This document shows positions 28,701-36,991 of a stretch of 64,000 bases of DNA, piece after piece. Made by a program: the position numbers and the translations under genes. This DNA is from Deinococcus hopiensis KR-140. Lineage in GTDB: Bacteria; Deinococcota; Deinococci; Deinococcales; Deinococcaceae. The notes beneath the pieces are model-generated. The model had not been told where the DNA came from, did no database searches, and saw only the letters and a list, made by a program, of their open reading frames with translations. Within the stretch, counting starts at the first letter, position 1. Each line of letters starts with the position of its first letter. The DNA is taken from contig NZ_FWWU01000010.1 in NCBI RefSeq assembly GCF_900176165.1, positions 124,001-188,000 on the forward strand, given 5' to 3'.

Positions 28701-29236
28701 TAGGCTCCTGCAGCGCGACTGGCCTCCTGGAGGATGAGCTGGTGGACGTCTTGCTCGGTCACGGCCCGGGACAGGGCGCTCGTGAGGTCCTGAAGCCGCC
28801 GCATGCGTATTTCGCCCAGCTCACGCGCCTGCTGTGCGAGCACTTGCGCGGTGCGTTCCTCGATGGTGACCAGGAGGTGGGTGATGACGCCCTCCTCCCC
28901 CGAGATCGGGAAGGCGGTGCACTGGCGGTGGGCGAGTCCGGCAGGAGCATGGGGCGTGGGAACGGTGTAGTGAAAGTCCCGCAGGGGCTCGCCACTGACC
29001 AGAACCGTGCGGTAGGCCTCCAGAAGTGCGGGTGGGATGGTGGGGAGGACGTCCAGAACGGAGCGGCCCACGACGGCGTCCACCGGGAGGCCCACCAGAC
29101 GTGCAAAGGCGTCATTGACCCGAACGAAGCGCAACTCGGCGCTGTACAGCGCGTGTGCCGTCCGCGCTTGCTCGAAGAGCACGTCGAGGTACGACGTGGT
29201 GGAGTGGGGTGCGGAGACGCGAGACTCTGGGGGCAC
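25733..29236 (-). CDS. Multi-sensor histidine kinase, PAS-GAF-GAF-PAS-PAS-GAF
   Basis: 1167 residues. Order: PAS (about 15-130), GAF (155-300), GAF (315-490), PAS (505-625), PAS (630-750), a coiled coil, GAF (790-930), dimerisation domain with the phosphorylated histidine in FVASHDLQEPL (about 955), and ATPase domain with NLIGNAVKF, DNGIGID and GTGLGLSI. No membrane segments and no chromophore cysteine that I can point to, so it is a cytosolic multi-input sensor; domain layout is like the bacteriophytochrome-related kinases of Deinococcus but the PHY and biliverdin-binding parts are not evident. The cognate receiver overlaps its 3-prime end. Confidence 0.9.
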   Translation of the reverse strand: MPPESRVSAPHSTTSYLDVLFEQARTAHALYSAELRFVRVNDAFARLVGLPVDAVVGRSVLDVLPTIPPALLEAYRTVLVSGEPLRDFHYTVPTPHAPAGLAHRQCTAFPISGEEGVITHLLVTIEERTAQVLAQQARELGEIRMRRLQDLTSALSRAVTEQDVHQLILQEASRAAGAYAAMLIAPADGGTLFLIGATGYSDEILAPWRRFPAPGRLPVVDAVRQQRAVFLPASELRSTSPAAAAFLQPGTRAIAAVPLIAGDGVLAALTLSFEDERAITDENQVFIQAVAEQAAQAMERARLHDGQQRAHERAALLARVSETLSASLNVQVTLERITGLTIQHVADWCVVYQPAPQFDTLPPERQRLLPAAVAHRDPAMIDTLQGMLRRYPSDPRSPISNEHVYRTGRPLLVPTLSPEAIDALPGEERRAMVRSLGLHSLITVPLIANGRKLGVLGMATSSADRTLTQDDLHLAQELAHRAALALDVAQLYEAAALSEQRHRSLVEATSQIVWTRTSTGAFSEDQPAWRAFTGQTQEELLGWGWLDAVHPGDREHVQQVWRQAVESQSLYVVEQRLRRHDGHYRVMQARATPIPDRDGSVREWVGAHSDVTERVQAEAQLRGSEERFRRLVEASPMGIAIGTLDGTLHLPNDAYLHMLGFTRKTYEAGALNWAQHTPPEYREADARAFREAFERGVSEPYEKEMLRRDGTRFPVGLVLVRYDHHDETFVMGYVQDLSVQKAAERALREHGEELERRVQERTLALTERTAALDAFVRFAELASTTRLEDLTRHAVEVLRATIGSVSVAYYGRHGNLWKAESWSGDIPEEALTMIRAGIPLDQPTFAQAVQGREAHYTEVWDAKREGLGDSRMYGAGALYPFYLSEEPVGLLSMAMMQRQTWTGRDRAIFRAVGRSFALALERNEQTRLLRERTRELERSNAELERFAFVASHDLQEPLRTISSYSDLLHRRYGDQVDDRGRLFLKFLASGAQRMKVLIDDLLVFSRMNAVREPLRPTDANAALKEALGRLQALIEQAGARVEVSPLPAVLGDEGELAQLFQNLIGNAVKFRRPDEPPVVRVAASDAGDAWHFTVADNGIGIDSEYHERVFGLFQRLHTREEYEGTGLGLSIVRKIAERHGGRAWLNSEPSTGTTVHFTLCRVEHGLD

Positions 29237-29677
29237 GGCTGCAGTCTACGGGGAGGCCGTGGCCGGCACATGTAGGGCGTTCATTTCCTCAGCTCTACCG
29301 GCTTCCAACGCTGGAGCAGGGCGCGCTGAAGGCCTCATCGTGAAAGGCGCGGCGTCAGGACGCGGCCTTGCTGACGGAAAACGGGTTGGCACAGACGCAC
29401 GCCTGGGCCACGGCGTGCGCGCAAAGCCGCAGCACGCAAGCAACCGTTCGCCCCCGCGTCTGGAGTGCGCCTCTGGAACTCCGGTGGTGAAACCTGGCGG
29501 ACCGCCTGGCCCCTCCCTGAGTTCACAACGTTCGCCAGCTGGTGGTCGGTGATGGGGCCCGCGGTAAGCACCACGGCTGCAGCGCCCAGTTCCCGCTTCC
29601 CATCCACACCTTTGTGCTGGTCAGCCACCGTGGGCAACATCACCATGGAGGCCATGACCTCACTGGCCCTTTGGAGC
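29237..29677. other. Decayed or unassigned sequence
   Basis: A minus-strand frame running into this gap (ASEVMASMVMLPTVADQH around 29600) looks protein-like and could be the end of a lost gene. No family recognised. Confidence 0.3.
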
Positions 29678-31543
29678 TCAGGTGGTGTTCTGAGCCGCCT
29701 GACGCACCAGAAGGTGTTCGATCTCGGATGCGGGCCTGGGCTTATGCCAGAAGTAGCCCTGTGCCAGCCGGTACCCCAGTTGCACCAGGGTGTCGCGCTG
29801 CTCTGCGGTCTCGATGCCCTCCGCAAGCACTTCACACCGCAAGGCGACGCCGAGGTCAGCCACCGCGCGAAGCAGCGGGATGTCTTCAGCGAAAGATTTG
29901 TCGGCTTTGAGCCGGTGAACAGCGAACCGGCGCAGCTGGGACAAAGAAGAGTATCCACTGCCAAAATCATCAACCGCGAGTCGGACCCCGGCTTGGTGCA
30001 GTTCAGTAAGGTTGCGAATGGACACGCTGCTCGACTCCAGGAGCGCACCTTCGGTAATCTCCAGGCACAGCAGGTGCGGTGACAGCCCCTGTTCCCTGAG
30101 GGCTTCCCGAACACGTTCGCAGAAGTCCGCGCGCCGGAGTTGCACGGGTGAGACGTTGACCGCCAGGGACAGGTCAGGCTGAAGCGGTGACCAGACGGTG
30201 GTGGCTGCCAGCGAGGTGCGCAGAACACGCAGGCCGAGATCATGAATGAGATCAGACTCCTCGGCAATTCGGATGAACTCATCTGGGGAGACGCTTTGTC
30301 CATGGGAATGCCAGCGGGCCAGTGCCTCAACGCCGACAATCCTGGCCGTGAGCGGGTCAACGATCGGCTGGTAGGCGACCCAAAAGGCAGGGGCGTGATC
30401 GCTGAGGTCTTTGCGCAACTGCGTCTCCAGATGCATGCGGCGGAAGGCCATCTCACCCATGGCCTCGTCGAAGATCTCCAGGGTAGAGTGGCCGTGGCTC
30501 TTGGCGCGGTACATCGCGGTGTCTGCTTCACGCAAAACGGCGTCCAGGTCCTGACAGCGTCCCCGGGCAAAGGCAATGCCGATGCTCAGGGTGACGAAGA
30601 GGCTCTGCCCGCCGATATCGATGGGGGAGCGCACGGTTTCTTGCAAACGGGCGGCCAGGGTCAGCGCATCGGCGGGCCCGTGAACGTCCTGCGCGATGAT
30701 GACGAACTCGTCGCCTCCCCAGCGGGCCAGCGTGTCTTCCTGCCGCAAGGCGGATAACATCCGCTGACCCACCGCCCGCAGCAGGTCGTCGCCTGCCTTG
30801 TGGCCCAGGCTGTCGTTGATCAGGCCAAAGCGGTCGAGGTCAATGAGCAGCACGGCCACGTCCGTCCCAAGACGCTGGGCGTGAGGGACGGCTTTGGCCA
30901 GGCGATCGGCATAGAGGCGCCGATTGGGTAGCCCCGTCAGGGCGTCATGCAGCGACTCATGCTCGCGGCGTGCTGCCAACTCCCGCATGCGCGCTTCCGC
31001 GGCGGCCAGTGCTCCGGTCGCCCGCACCGTACTGATGCTGACGATCAGCGCCACCACCCAGAAGATCAACAGATCGCTCAGATTCCACAAGGACGCCGCC
31101 GACGCGCGCTGGACGAGAATTGCCCCGGAGGGCAGGAGCAGGGCGGCAACCGCACTCCCCCTCTGCCGCCCACGCAAAATCGCGCCAATGAAGGGCAGAT
31201 GCGCCACGAGGAGCAGCAAGATGCCGATCTGCGTTACCTGAATCAGCGCAAAGCTCCAGGTCAGCAACAGGCCATCCGCCACGATGACGCTCACCCAGGT
31301 CCAGGAGGACCGAGGACGGCCTGCGGTCAGAAGCAACCAGGTGGTCGCCACCACCCGAAGCACAAAGCCGGACACTTCGGGCAGGACCAGCGCGGAGTTC
31401 CAGTGAAATCTTGGATCGAGCACGACGGCCGCCTGAACGGCCGCGGTGCTGAGCAGCACTGCAGCCAGTAGCCAGTCGGGCAACCGGTCCTCGCCGATGC
31501 GGGCCCACTGCAGATGGCCCGAATCCACCTCACGTAAGCGCAT
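29678..31543 (-). CDS. Membrane GGDEF-EAL protein
   Basis: 621 residues. About five to six membrane segments (roughly 25-180), then a GGDEF domain with RWGGDEF and the inhibitory site RQED five residues upstream, so it should make cyclic-di-GMP with product inhibition. The EAL domain follows with GVEALARW, NVSPVQL, LEITEG and VDDFGSGYSSL, and ends QGYFWHKP. Some EAL residues differ from the usual (KADKS for KIDRS), so phosphodiesterase activity is possible but uncertain. Start ATG at 31543; single gene. Neighbour of the multi-sensor kinase but on its own transcript. Confidence 0.88.
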   Translation of the reverse strand: MRLREVDSGHLQWARIGEDRLPDWLLAAVLLSTAAVQAAVVLDPRFHWNSALVLPEVSGFVLRVVATTWLLLTAGRPRSSWTWVSVIVADGLLLTWSFALIQVTQIGILLLLVAHLPFIGAILRGRQRGSAVAALLLPSGAILVQRASAASLWNLSDLLIFWVVALIVSISTVRATGALAAAEARMRELAARREHESLHDALTGLPNRRLYADRLAKAVPHAQRLGTDVAVLLIDLDRFGLINDSLGHKAGDDLLRAVGQRMLSALRQEDTLARWGGDEFVIIAQDVHGPADALTLAARLQETVRSPIDIGGQSLFVTLSIGIAFARGRCQDLDAVLREADTAMYRAKSHGHSTLEIFDEAMGEMAFRRMHLETQLRKDLSDHAPAFWVAYQPIVDPLTARIVGVEALARWHSHGQSVSPDEFIRIAEESDLIHDLGLRVLRTSLAATTVWSPLQPDLSLAVNVSPVQLRRADFCERVREALREQGLSPHLLCLEITEGALLESSSVSIRNLTELHQAGVRLAVDDFGSGYSSLSQLRRFAVHRLKADKSFAEDIPLLRAVADLGVALRCEVLAEGIETAEQRDTLVQLGYRLAQGYFWHKPRPASEIEHLLVRQAAQNTT

Positions 31544-32525
31544 CAGGCATCCAACCCTTGAACAAAGCCAACGGAGAGGCGTCCACTGCTACCCAAAATA
31601 CGCCAGGGCACACCGTCGACGCCCAGAAGTGAAGCGGAGGCAAACGCAGCCAGGGGTTTGCCCCTCAACGCTGGACAACCGTGACCCGGGCGCAACCGTC
31701 TCCCAGAGGCACGCATAAAGTTGATGGTACCCGTGACCACGTGGTGCGCGACGTCAACGCCAGATGGACCGGGGTGACCGCAAAGTCAGGGGGTGGCGAG
31801 GATCAATGGGAACCCGGCAGCGTTGAGGGCGGGGACAGCCTCGGAACTCGGGGGCACGGCGCGAGATGGCGAGGGCCTGGTGACGTGGGGCACCCAATTC
31901 TGGCGGGCGTTCTGCCGCCTCACCCGGGACGCGTCATGCCCCAAACGCCTCAGCACCCAGTGCAGGCTGTGCCCGATCCCCCGGTGCAGCCCTGAAGCGC
32001 CCCAGCGCTTCATCGGCTTTTCCCTGCGGGCTGCTCAGGTACAGCCTCAACACCGGTCTGCTCCCCCACCGTCCGGGTAGAACGTACCCGAGCGCCGCGC
32101 AGCTTCCTCCACTGCCGGGCTCCCCCGAGGGCCTGGAGGTCGCGGAGGAATCCCGCCCAGACCCTTGAAACCCTGGCGGGAGAATTGACCTATAGTCAGT
32201 GGTGGTCCTGGCCAGATCAGGACTCCATGGCCGTCCTCCCCTTGCCTGCACGCGCGGTGGGATGATGTCGTGGTCCGTGGATCCCTACCCGCTGGGCAGA
32301 GATCCAGGCGCCAGCGATAGAATTGGTAGACCGGTGGAATGGCGGACACGCGCCCTGGTGTATGGCGCGAAGCTCCAGTGCCGATGCAGCGGACCGAACG
32401 AGACACCCGGCCGAGCGTCTGAGGAGAGGTGGTGGGCTTTCTTCGCCCGAAGCTGCTGCGGAGGAAGAGGAGCAGCGGTGGGTGGCGCGGTCTATAGGCG
32501 CGCTTGAGGCTGAAGCGGATCTCCG
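31544..32525. other. Decayed region, no gene called
   Basis: Short minus-strand stretches (for example SGLHRGIGHSLHWVLRRLGH near 31990) look protein-like but are broken. Could be a transposase remnant; I cannot name it. Confidence 0.3.
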
Positions 32526-32639
32526 GTGAAACCGCAAATGCCGAACAGCAAAACGCTCCGCTCGGAAGGCGAGGATGAGCTTTTGAGGAGGTGTTGCCCG
32601 CACCACCCGCGTTTCAGTCTCAAAATTGTACCATGGGAC

Positions 32640-32939
32640 ATGATTGTGCCTGATCCCGATGAGGCTGCCCCTACCCCCAACCCAGCCGGTACGTCCAAGG
32701 AGAAATGGGCGGTGCAAAGGAGGAAGCCTCAACGGCCAAGCTATTGGCGAGGCGCCGGGCTGAACGCCCTGCTGAGCGGTGCAGGCCTAATGAGCCTGGG
32801 GCAGATGCCCGCTGGCTTCGCCTGGGCAGTGGCGTTCTTCGTGTTGTCGCTCTACACCTCTGCGGAGGTCGGATGGGCAGTTGGCTTCGTCGGCAGCCTG
32901 CTGCACTACAACAGTGTGTACGACCGGATGTACCCCTGA
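32640..32939 (+). CDS. Small membrane protein, unknown
   Basis: From the ATG at 32640 the product is 99 residues; a longer start at 32526 adds 38 residues of poor composition. Two membrane segments (LNALLSGAGLMSLGQM and FAWAVAFFVLSLYTS) and a third amphipathic stretch near the end (GWAVGFVGSLLHYNSVYDR) are similar to TM2-like small proteins. Function unknown. A terminator follows at 32964-32983. Confidence 0.45.
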   Translation: MIVPDPDEAAPTPNPAGTSKEKWAVQRRKPQRPSYWRGAGLNALLSGAGLMSLGQMPAGFAWAVAFFVLSLYTSAEVGWAVGFVGSLLHYNSVYDRMYP

Positions 32940-32963
32940 GCCCTGCTGTTGAGCAAGGGAAAA

Positions 32964-32983
32964 CCCCCGCGACTCGGCGGGGG
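32964..32983 (+). terminator. Hairpin terminator
   Basis: CCCCCGC pairs with GCGGGGG around GACTCG, followed by TGAAGTTTTGG. Located 25 bases after the small membrane protein gene. Confidence 0.5.
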
Positions 32984-33210
32984 TGAAGTTTTGGGGGACT
33001 GCCCAGCGCGACGAACTTCCCGTGCGGCGCATTCACCGGCAGGCGTACGGGCGTCTTTCGCGCTGCTTGGTCTGCGGGTCCTCTCAGCGCCGCGGCAGCA
33101 GGGTCACTGAACGCCCACCGGGCGGCCGACACACAAGGAGGCGGCAACGCGAGGTCGCCCCCGCAGGGGTCTCCTCCCTTCCTGCCTTTGCCCGAGGCAT
33201 TCTTCGCCGT

Positions 33211-34416
33211 TCAGTCGAGGAAGTCGAGCAGGTCGCTGCTCACGCCCTCCTGAGATTTGAGCTTACGCAGCGCCTTGTTCTCGATCTGCCGCACGCGCTC
33301 GCGCGTCACGCCCAGCACCTGGCCCACTTCCTCCAGGGTGTGTTCGCGCCCGTCCACAAAGCCGTGGCGCAGCTTGACGACCAGCGCCTCGCGCTCGTTC
33401 AACTGGTTGAAGGCCCGCTCCATCGCCTCTCCCAGCAGGGTCTGGCTGGCGCTCTGCATCGGCGAGGCAAAGCGCTCGTCGGGCAGGAAATCACCGTAGA
33501 AGCTGTCACCCTCCTCGCCCACCGGGGCCTCGAGCGAGACCGGCTCGCGGCCAATCTTCTGGGTCTCCTCCACCTTGTTGGCGTCCCAGCCCGGTCCCAT
33601 GGCCTCAGCGACCTCCACATCCAGCGGCTCGCGGGACAGCTCCATCTCCAACAGGCGCGAGGTGCGGGCCAATTTGTTGATGGTCTCGACCATATGCACG
33701 GGCACACGGATGGTGCGCGACTTGTCGGCGATGGCGCGGGTCAGCGACTGGCGAATCCACCAGGTGGCGTAGGTGGAGAACTTGTAGCCCCGGCGGTACT
33801 CGAACTTCTCCACCGCGCGGATCAGGCCCCCGTTCCCCTCCTGAATCAGGTCGAGCATGCCCAGGCCCCGGTTGGTGTACTTTTTCGCCATGCTGACGAC
33901 CAGGCGCAGGTTTGCCTCAATCAGCGCCTGCTTGGCCGCTACGCCGTCCTCCACCTGACGTTGCAGGCGGCGACGGGCGCGCGCGTCAAGGTCATCCGGC
34001 GCGCCTTCGAGCGCCTGGCGCGCTTCCTCGCCCTCCTCGTGGCGGCGGGCCAGGTCCAGCTCCTCGGGGGGCGACAGCAGCGCCACGCGGCTGATCTCGT
34101 GCAGGTACTGACGCAGGGAGTCGCCCAGGTAGGCGCCAGGGTTGACCTCCAGGATCAACTCTTCCTCACTGAGGGTGGGGGCCGCCTCCAGCGCCTCGCC
34201 CTCCTCCAGCTCCAGTTCCTCCAACTCCAGATTGTCTGTGAGCAGAGGAGAAGCCTGCGCGGTGAACTCCAGCTCCTGGGTTGGAACGCGCGCAGGTTGA
34301 TCCTGCACGCCCAGAGACGGAGTCGGGGCCGTGGGGGCCACCTTGTTCTTTTGTGGACGTGTGCGCTTTCGCGCGGGCTGCGCGGGCGCTTCGGCGGTTG
34401 CTGTCCTCGTTGTCAT
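33211..34416 (-). CDS. rpoD: RpoD-like primary-type sigma factor
   Basis: 401 residues from the ATG at 34416, with GGAG nine bases upstream; the longer frame adds low-complexity residues. The first 120 residues are acidic and Glu-rich (a region 1.1-like part). Regions 2.1-2.4 follow: RLVVSMAKKYTNRGLGMLDL, IRAVEKFEYRRGYKFSTYA and TWWIRQSLTRAIADKSRTIR. Region 3 and region 4.2 (LEEVGQVLGVTRERVRQIEN) complete it. One substitution is visible, GNGGLIRAV where GNQGLIRAV or GNIGLMKAV is common. The usual essential sigma sits in the chromosome, so a copy here is either a second, diverged factor or the window is chromosomal. It follows a 5S rRNA unit on the same strand. Confidence 0.9.
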   Translation of the reverse strand: MTTRTATAEAPAQPARKRTRPQKNKVAPTAPTPSLGVQDQPARVPTQELEFTAQASPLLTDNLELEELELEEGEALEAAPTLSEEELILEVNPGAYLGDSLRQYLHEISRVALLSPPEELDLARRHEEGEEARQALEGAPDDLDARARRRLQRQVEDGVAAKQALIEANLRLVVSMAKKYTNRGLGMLDLIQEGNGGLIRAVEKFEYRRGYKFSTYATWWIRQSLTRAIADKSRTIRVPVHMVETINKLARTSRLLEMELSREPLDVEVAEAMGPGWDANKVEETQKIGREPVSLEAPVGEEGDSFYGDFLPDERFASPMQSASQTLLGEAMERAFNQLNEREALVVKLRHGFVDGREHTLEEVGQVLGVTRERVRQIENKALRKLKSQEGVSSDLLDFLD

Positions 34417-34625
34417 GGGTCTCATCTCCGTGAATGTTCCGGCCCCCGGGGCCTGGACAGAACAAGAAACGCGGCGCACAGCAGCCTCCGGCCCCCTCCC
34501 ACCGCGCCGCGGCAAAGCCGGGTCAGCTTCAGCGGGGCAGGGGCCCGTTGCCTGAGTGTTCCAGCAAGCTGCGCGGTCGCTGCTCAGCGCTTCTGGAGGG
34601 GTTTTGGCCGCGCACTCCTGTCCTC

Positions 34626-34651
34626 AAAAGAGCTGCCCCTGTGGCAGCTCT
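34626..34651 (-). terminator. Terminator of the 5S unit
   Basis: AGAGCTGCC (34629-34637) pairs with GGCAGCTCT (34643-34651); on the minus strand it is followed by TTTTG. Lies 39 bases beyond the 5S 3-prime end, between it and the sigma factor gene. Confidence 0.75.
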
Positions 34652-34685
34652 GTCTCGCGTTGCGGTGTCTCAAAAGAAAAAAGGG

Positions 34686-34810
<125 letters not shown>

Positions 34811-34877
34811 CTGTATTTTTGGTCCAACGGCGTTACTCAAATCATGCTGCTCTGGAAACCACAGGGCGAGCCTGCAA

Positions 34878-34906
34878 ACTATATATGGAAGAGCCAGTCT
34901 GGTCAA
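34878..34906 (-). promoter_or_regulatory. Sigma-70 type promoter of the 5S unit
   Basis: On the minus strand TTGACC, 17-base spacer, TATAGT, a near-consensus promoter. Transcription would start near 34871, about 60 bases before the 5S 5-prime end. Confidence 0.8.
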
Positions 34907-35293
34907 GACTTCGTCTTTGGAAGCCGGACGAAATTCATCTGAACGCCGAACTGCCATCTGAGGGCGTGTTTTGCATTGGCATCCCCGTTCCTCCTGGGAA
35001 CGGGGTATGCACCCCTGCCCGGCTGGCCCTGGAAAATCCACCGCCACTGACGCGCCCTGACAAGGGGCTCTGCCCCGATGAGGAACTCTTCCGCCTGGAG
35101 CTCACATCAGAGCTGAAAAACGCCGATCTGGCCCTGCGTGTGCGGAGTTCTGTCCGGCTTTCAATTCGTCTGATGGGCACCAGCCGGCCAAACGCATCGC
35201 TGCGCCCGCACGTCTGGCCTTCTGACCGGTTGGTCTACCGGGCGGCTTACCTCATATCTCACCGTGGGAACGGCGTCCCGCTTCTCGGGATTC

Positions 35294-35421
35294 GGGTTCA
35301 TCCGTTATGAAATGACGGATAGACCCAAGCGGACGTGCAGCGCTGCGCAGCAGAGCGAGCAGGAAAAACAGTGACGGAGAGGTGCGGAATCACCGCAGCG
35401 GAGGGGATGATCCGGAAACCG
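35294..35421 (+). repeat. Short repeat family 2, copy 1
   Basis: A hairpin (GGGTTCATCCGT with ACGGATAGACCC, two mismatches, 35294-35326) is followed by GAGCGAGCAGGAAAAACAGT, GACGGAGAGGTG, GGAATCACC and GGGGATGATCCGGAAA. It abuts the split copy of family 1. Confidence 0.7.
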
Positions 35422-35428
35422 TATTCGA

Positions 35429-35480
35429 GGAGTTGTCAAAGTGCGGACTTCTTTTTGACCGTGTCCGGCAAACTTGAGTG
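35429..35480 (+). repeat. Short repeat family 1, 5-prime half of a copy split by IS3
   Basis: GTTGTCAAA, then TTCTTTTTGACCGTGTCCGG and CAAACTTGAGTG align with the first half of the family. The other half continues at 36751 beyond the IS3 element. Confidence 0.7.
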
Positions 35481-35551
35481 GGTAATGCTCCAGGAAATCC
35501 TTCCAAAATCACCCGCCCACTTGCGAGGGTTGGGCACACTGGAGGGACAGT

Positions 35552-35839
35552 ATGGGCAAGCAACGGAAAACTTGGGCAACGGACACGAAAGAGCAGATTG
35601 TTCTGGCCGTCCTCGGCGGGCAACTCAGCGTTGCTGAGGCGGCACGACAGCATGGTGTCAACGAGAGCCTGATCCATACCTGGAAGGCCCAGTTCCTGGA
35701 GGCAGGCCGTGCCCGCCTCGCCGGAGATCGTCAGGGCGACCGGCAGACCGAGCTGGAACGCGAGAACGAACGCCTCAAGGTGTTGGTCGGCGAGAAGGAA
35801 TTGGCCTTGCAGATCGCAAAAAAAGTGCGGGGTCTCTGA
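35552..35839 (+). CDS. IS3-family OrfA (helix-turn-helix)
   Basis: 95 residues. Helix-turn-helix DTKEQIVLAVLGGQLSVAEA with recognition helix ARQHGVNESLIHTWKAQFLE, followed by a leucine-zipper-like helix (ELERENERLKVLVGEKELAL). It ends in QIAKKVRGL just after a run of seven A (35818-35824). Slipping back one base there joins the frame to OrfB, giving a full-length OrfAB transposase; without slippage, this short protein alone is made and usually acts as a regulator. Confidence 0.9.
   Translation: MGKQRKTWATDTKEQIVLAVLGGQLSVAEAARQHGVNESLIHTWKAQFLEAGRARLAGDRQGDRQTELERENERLKVLVGEKELALQIAKKVRGL
35818..35824 (+). promoter_or_regulatory. -1 ribosomal frameshift site (A7)
   Basis: In the orfA frame the bases read GCA-AAA-AAA-GTG; slippage on A-AAA-AAA moves into the orfB frame (AGT-GCG-GGG). 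Seven A at the orfA/orfB junction is the standard IS3 arrangement. Confidence 0.85.
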
Positions 35840-35859
35840 GCCTGGCTGAACTTCTCGCC

Positions 35860-36726
35860 TTGTACGAGGGGTTTCGCAGAGACCATCCGCACCTCAGCCT
35901 GTCCTGCTTCGCACGCGAAGCAGACGTTCCTGCCTGGAAATTACGGGATGCCCGACAACACGCCGCACAGCAAGCTCGGCGAGAAAAGAGGGAGCAGGCC
36001 CGGCTGGAACGCATTCGAGAGGTTGCGTTGCAGCACCCGACGTACGGCGATCGGCGACTTCACCAGGTCCTGGCGACAACACCAGCCCAGGAGCAGGCTG
36101 CTCCTGGGCACGTGGGCCTGCATACCATTCGGCTTGCTCTTGCCGAGTTAGATCTTCAGCCACCCTTACCTCGCAAAACCCGGAAGAAGGCTCTCCCAGC
36201 CGTCAATGAGACCTTGTGGCCTGCGGGTCGCCGGGTTCGGGTTGACGCCACGCGCTTCCGTCTGGGGGATGGGGTCTGCTGGGCGTATCTGGTCCTGGAT
36301 GTGGAGACGCGGTGCCTGCTGCATCTCCACGTCCTCCGCAGCCTTTCTGCGAGCGGCGCGGTCTTGGCGCTGCAGGCGGGTCTACAGGTCCTTCGCGACC
36401 TCGGCATTCAGGAGGACGTGCTGGTCATGACAGACGGTGGCTCGGATTTCACCTCAGCGGCCTTCCAGGACGCCTGTGGGCAGGTCGGCCACTGGACCCG
36501 GACGAAGGTCTCGCAGAAAGGAGGAATGGGCATCCTGGAAAGAACCAATCGCACCCTAAAGTACGAGTTCGTCTTCCGCGAGGAATTCGGTTCCATGCAG
36601 CAATTGCGCCACGGAACCGAACGGTTCCGTGACTGGTACAACCAGGTTCGGCTCCACTCAGCCTTGGGCTATGCCTGCCCCTGGGCTAAGCTGCTCGAAG
36701 CGGCAAAGGCCCACAACGCCGCTTGA
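35860..36726 (+). CDS. IS3-family OrfB transposase (integrase core)
   Basis: 288 residues as an open frame, but the -1 frame extends upstream to join orfA (SAGSLSLAELLALYEGFRRD after the slip), so the real product is the fusion. DDE residues: Asp in VRVDATRF, Asp in VMTDGGSDF, Glu in ILERTNRTLKYEF. QKGGMG precedes the Glu, typical of the family. The end DWYNQVRLHSALGYACPW is the conserved RxHxxLG-type tail. All catalytic residues are present, so the element is probably active. Confidence 0.9.
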   Translation: MYEGFRRDHPHLSLSCFAREADVPAWKLRDARQHAAQQARREKREQARLERIREVALQHPTYGDRRLHQVLATTPAQEQAAPGHVGLHTIRLALAELDLQPPLPRKTRKKALPAVNETLWPAGRRVRVDATRFRLGDGVCWAYLVLDVETRCLLHLHVLRSLSASGAVLALQAGLQVLRDLGIQEDVLVMTDGGSDFTSAAFQDACGQVGHWTRTKVSQKGGMGILERTNRTLKYEFVFREEFGSMQQLRHGTERFRDWYNQVRLHSALGYACPWAKLLEAAKAHNAA

Positions 36727-36750
36727 AGGGATTGCTGGAGCACTACCGTG

Positions 36751-36799
36751 GCATGTGGGAGAAGGGCACCCCTCACGGCGCCCTTCGGACAACTGCGCT
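36751..36799 (+). repeat. Short repeat family 1, 3-prime half of split copy
   Basis: GCATGTGGGAGAAGGGCACC then CGCCCTTCGGACAACTGCGC aligns with the second half of the family, so this and 35429-35480 were one copy before IS3 insertion. Confidence 0.7.
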
Positions 36800-36991
36800 A
36801 GATGCTTTCAGCGGTGATTCATGCCGGACGTGGCTACCCAGCATGTGCTCCTGGTGGAGCCGCCGGGAGACCAGCGGGTCCGTTCACTCCAGTCCTCCCG
36901 TATCGGAAGCAACGCCCCTCAAGTGTCCCGCCCCCACGGCGGATAGGGACCGAACTGCTCCACGACGTTCTGAACCCAGCGCGGCGCTTTG

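Larger units (their letters stand above)
35481..36747 (+). mobile_element. IS3-family insertion sequence, about 1.27 kb
   Basis: Ends GGTAATGCTCCAG (35481-) and its complement (GGTAGTGCTCCAG read inward from 36747) are the terminal repeats. The three bases before and after, GTG at 35478-35480 and 36748-36750, are the target duplication. orfA and orfB overlap in the IS3 style. The element sits inside a copy of short repeat family 1. Confidence 0.88.

Noticed and set aside
29335..30576. 413-codon minus-strand frame overlapping the GGDEF-EAL gene
   Set aside because: Same strand but another frame; the GGDEF-EAL frame carries all domain motifs.
34811..35290. 23S or 16S rRNA beside the 5S gene
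   Set aside because: I looked for rRNA-like conserved stretches upstream and found none; the promoter sits about 70 bases from the 5S.
35818..35839. Treating IS3 orfA and orfB as independent intact genes or as a broken transposase
   Set aside because: The A7 run with the correct -1 frame explains the overlap as programmed.
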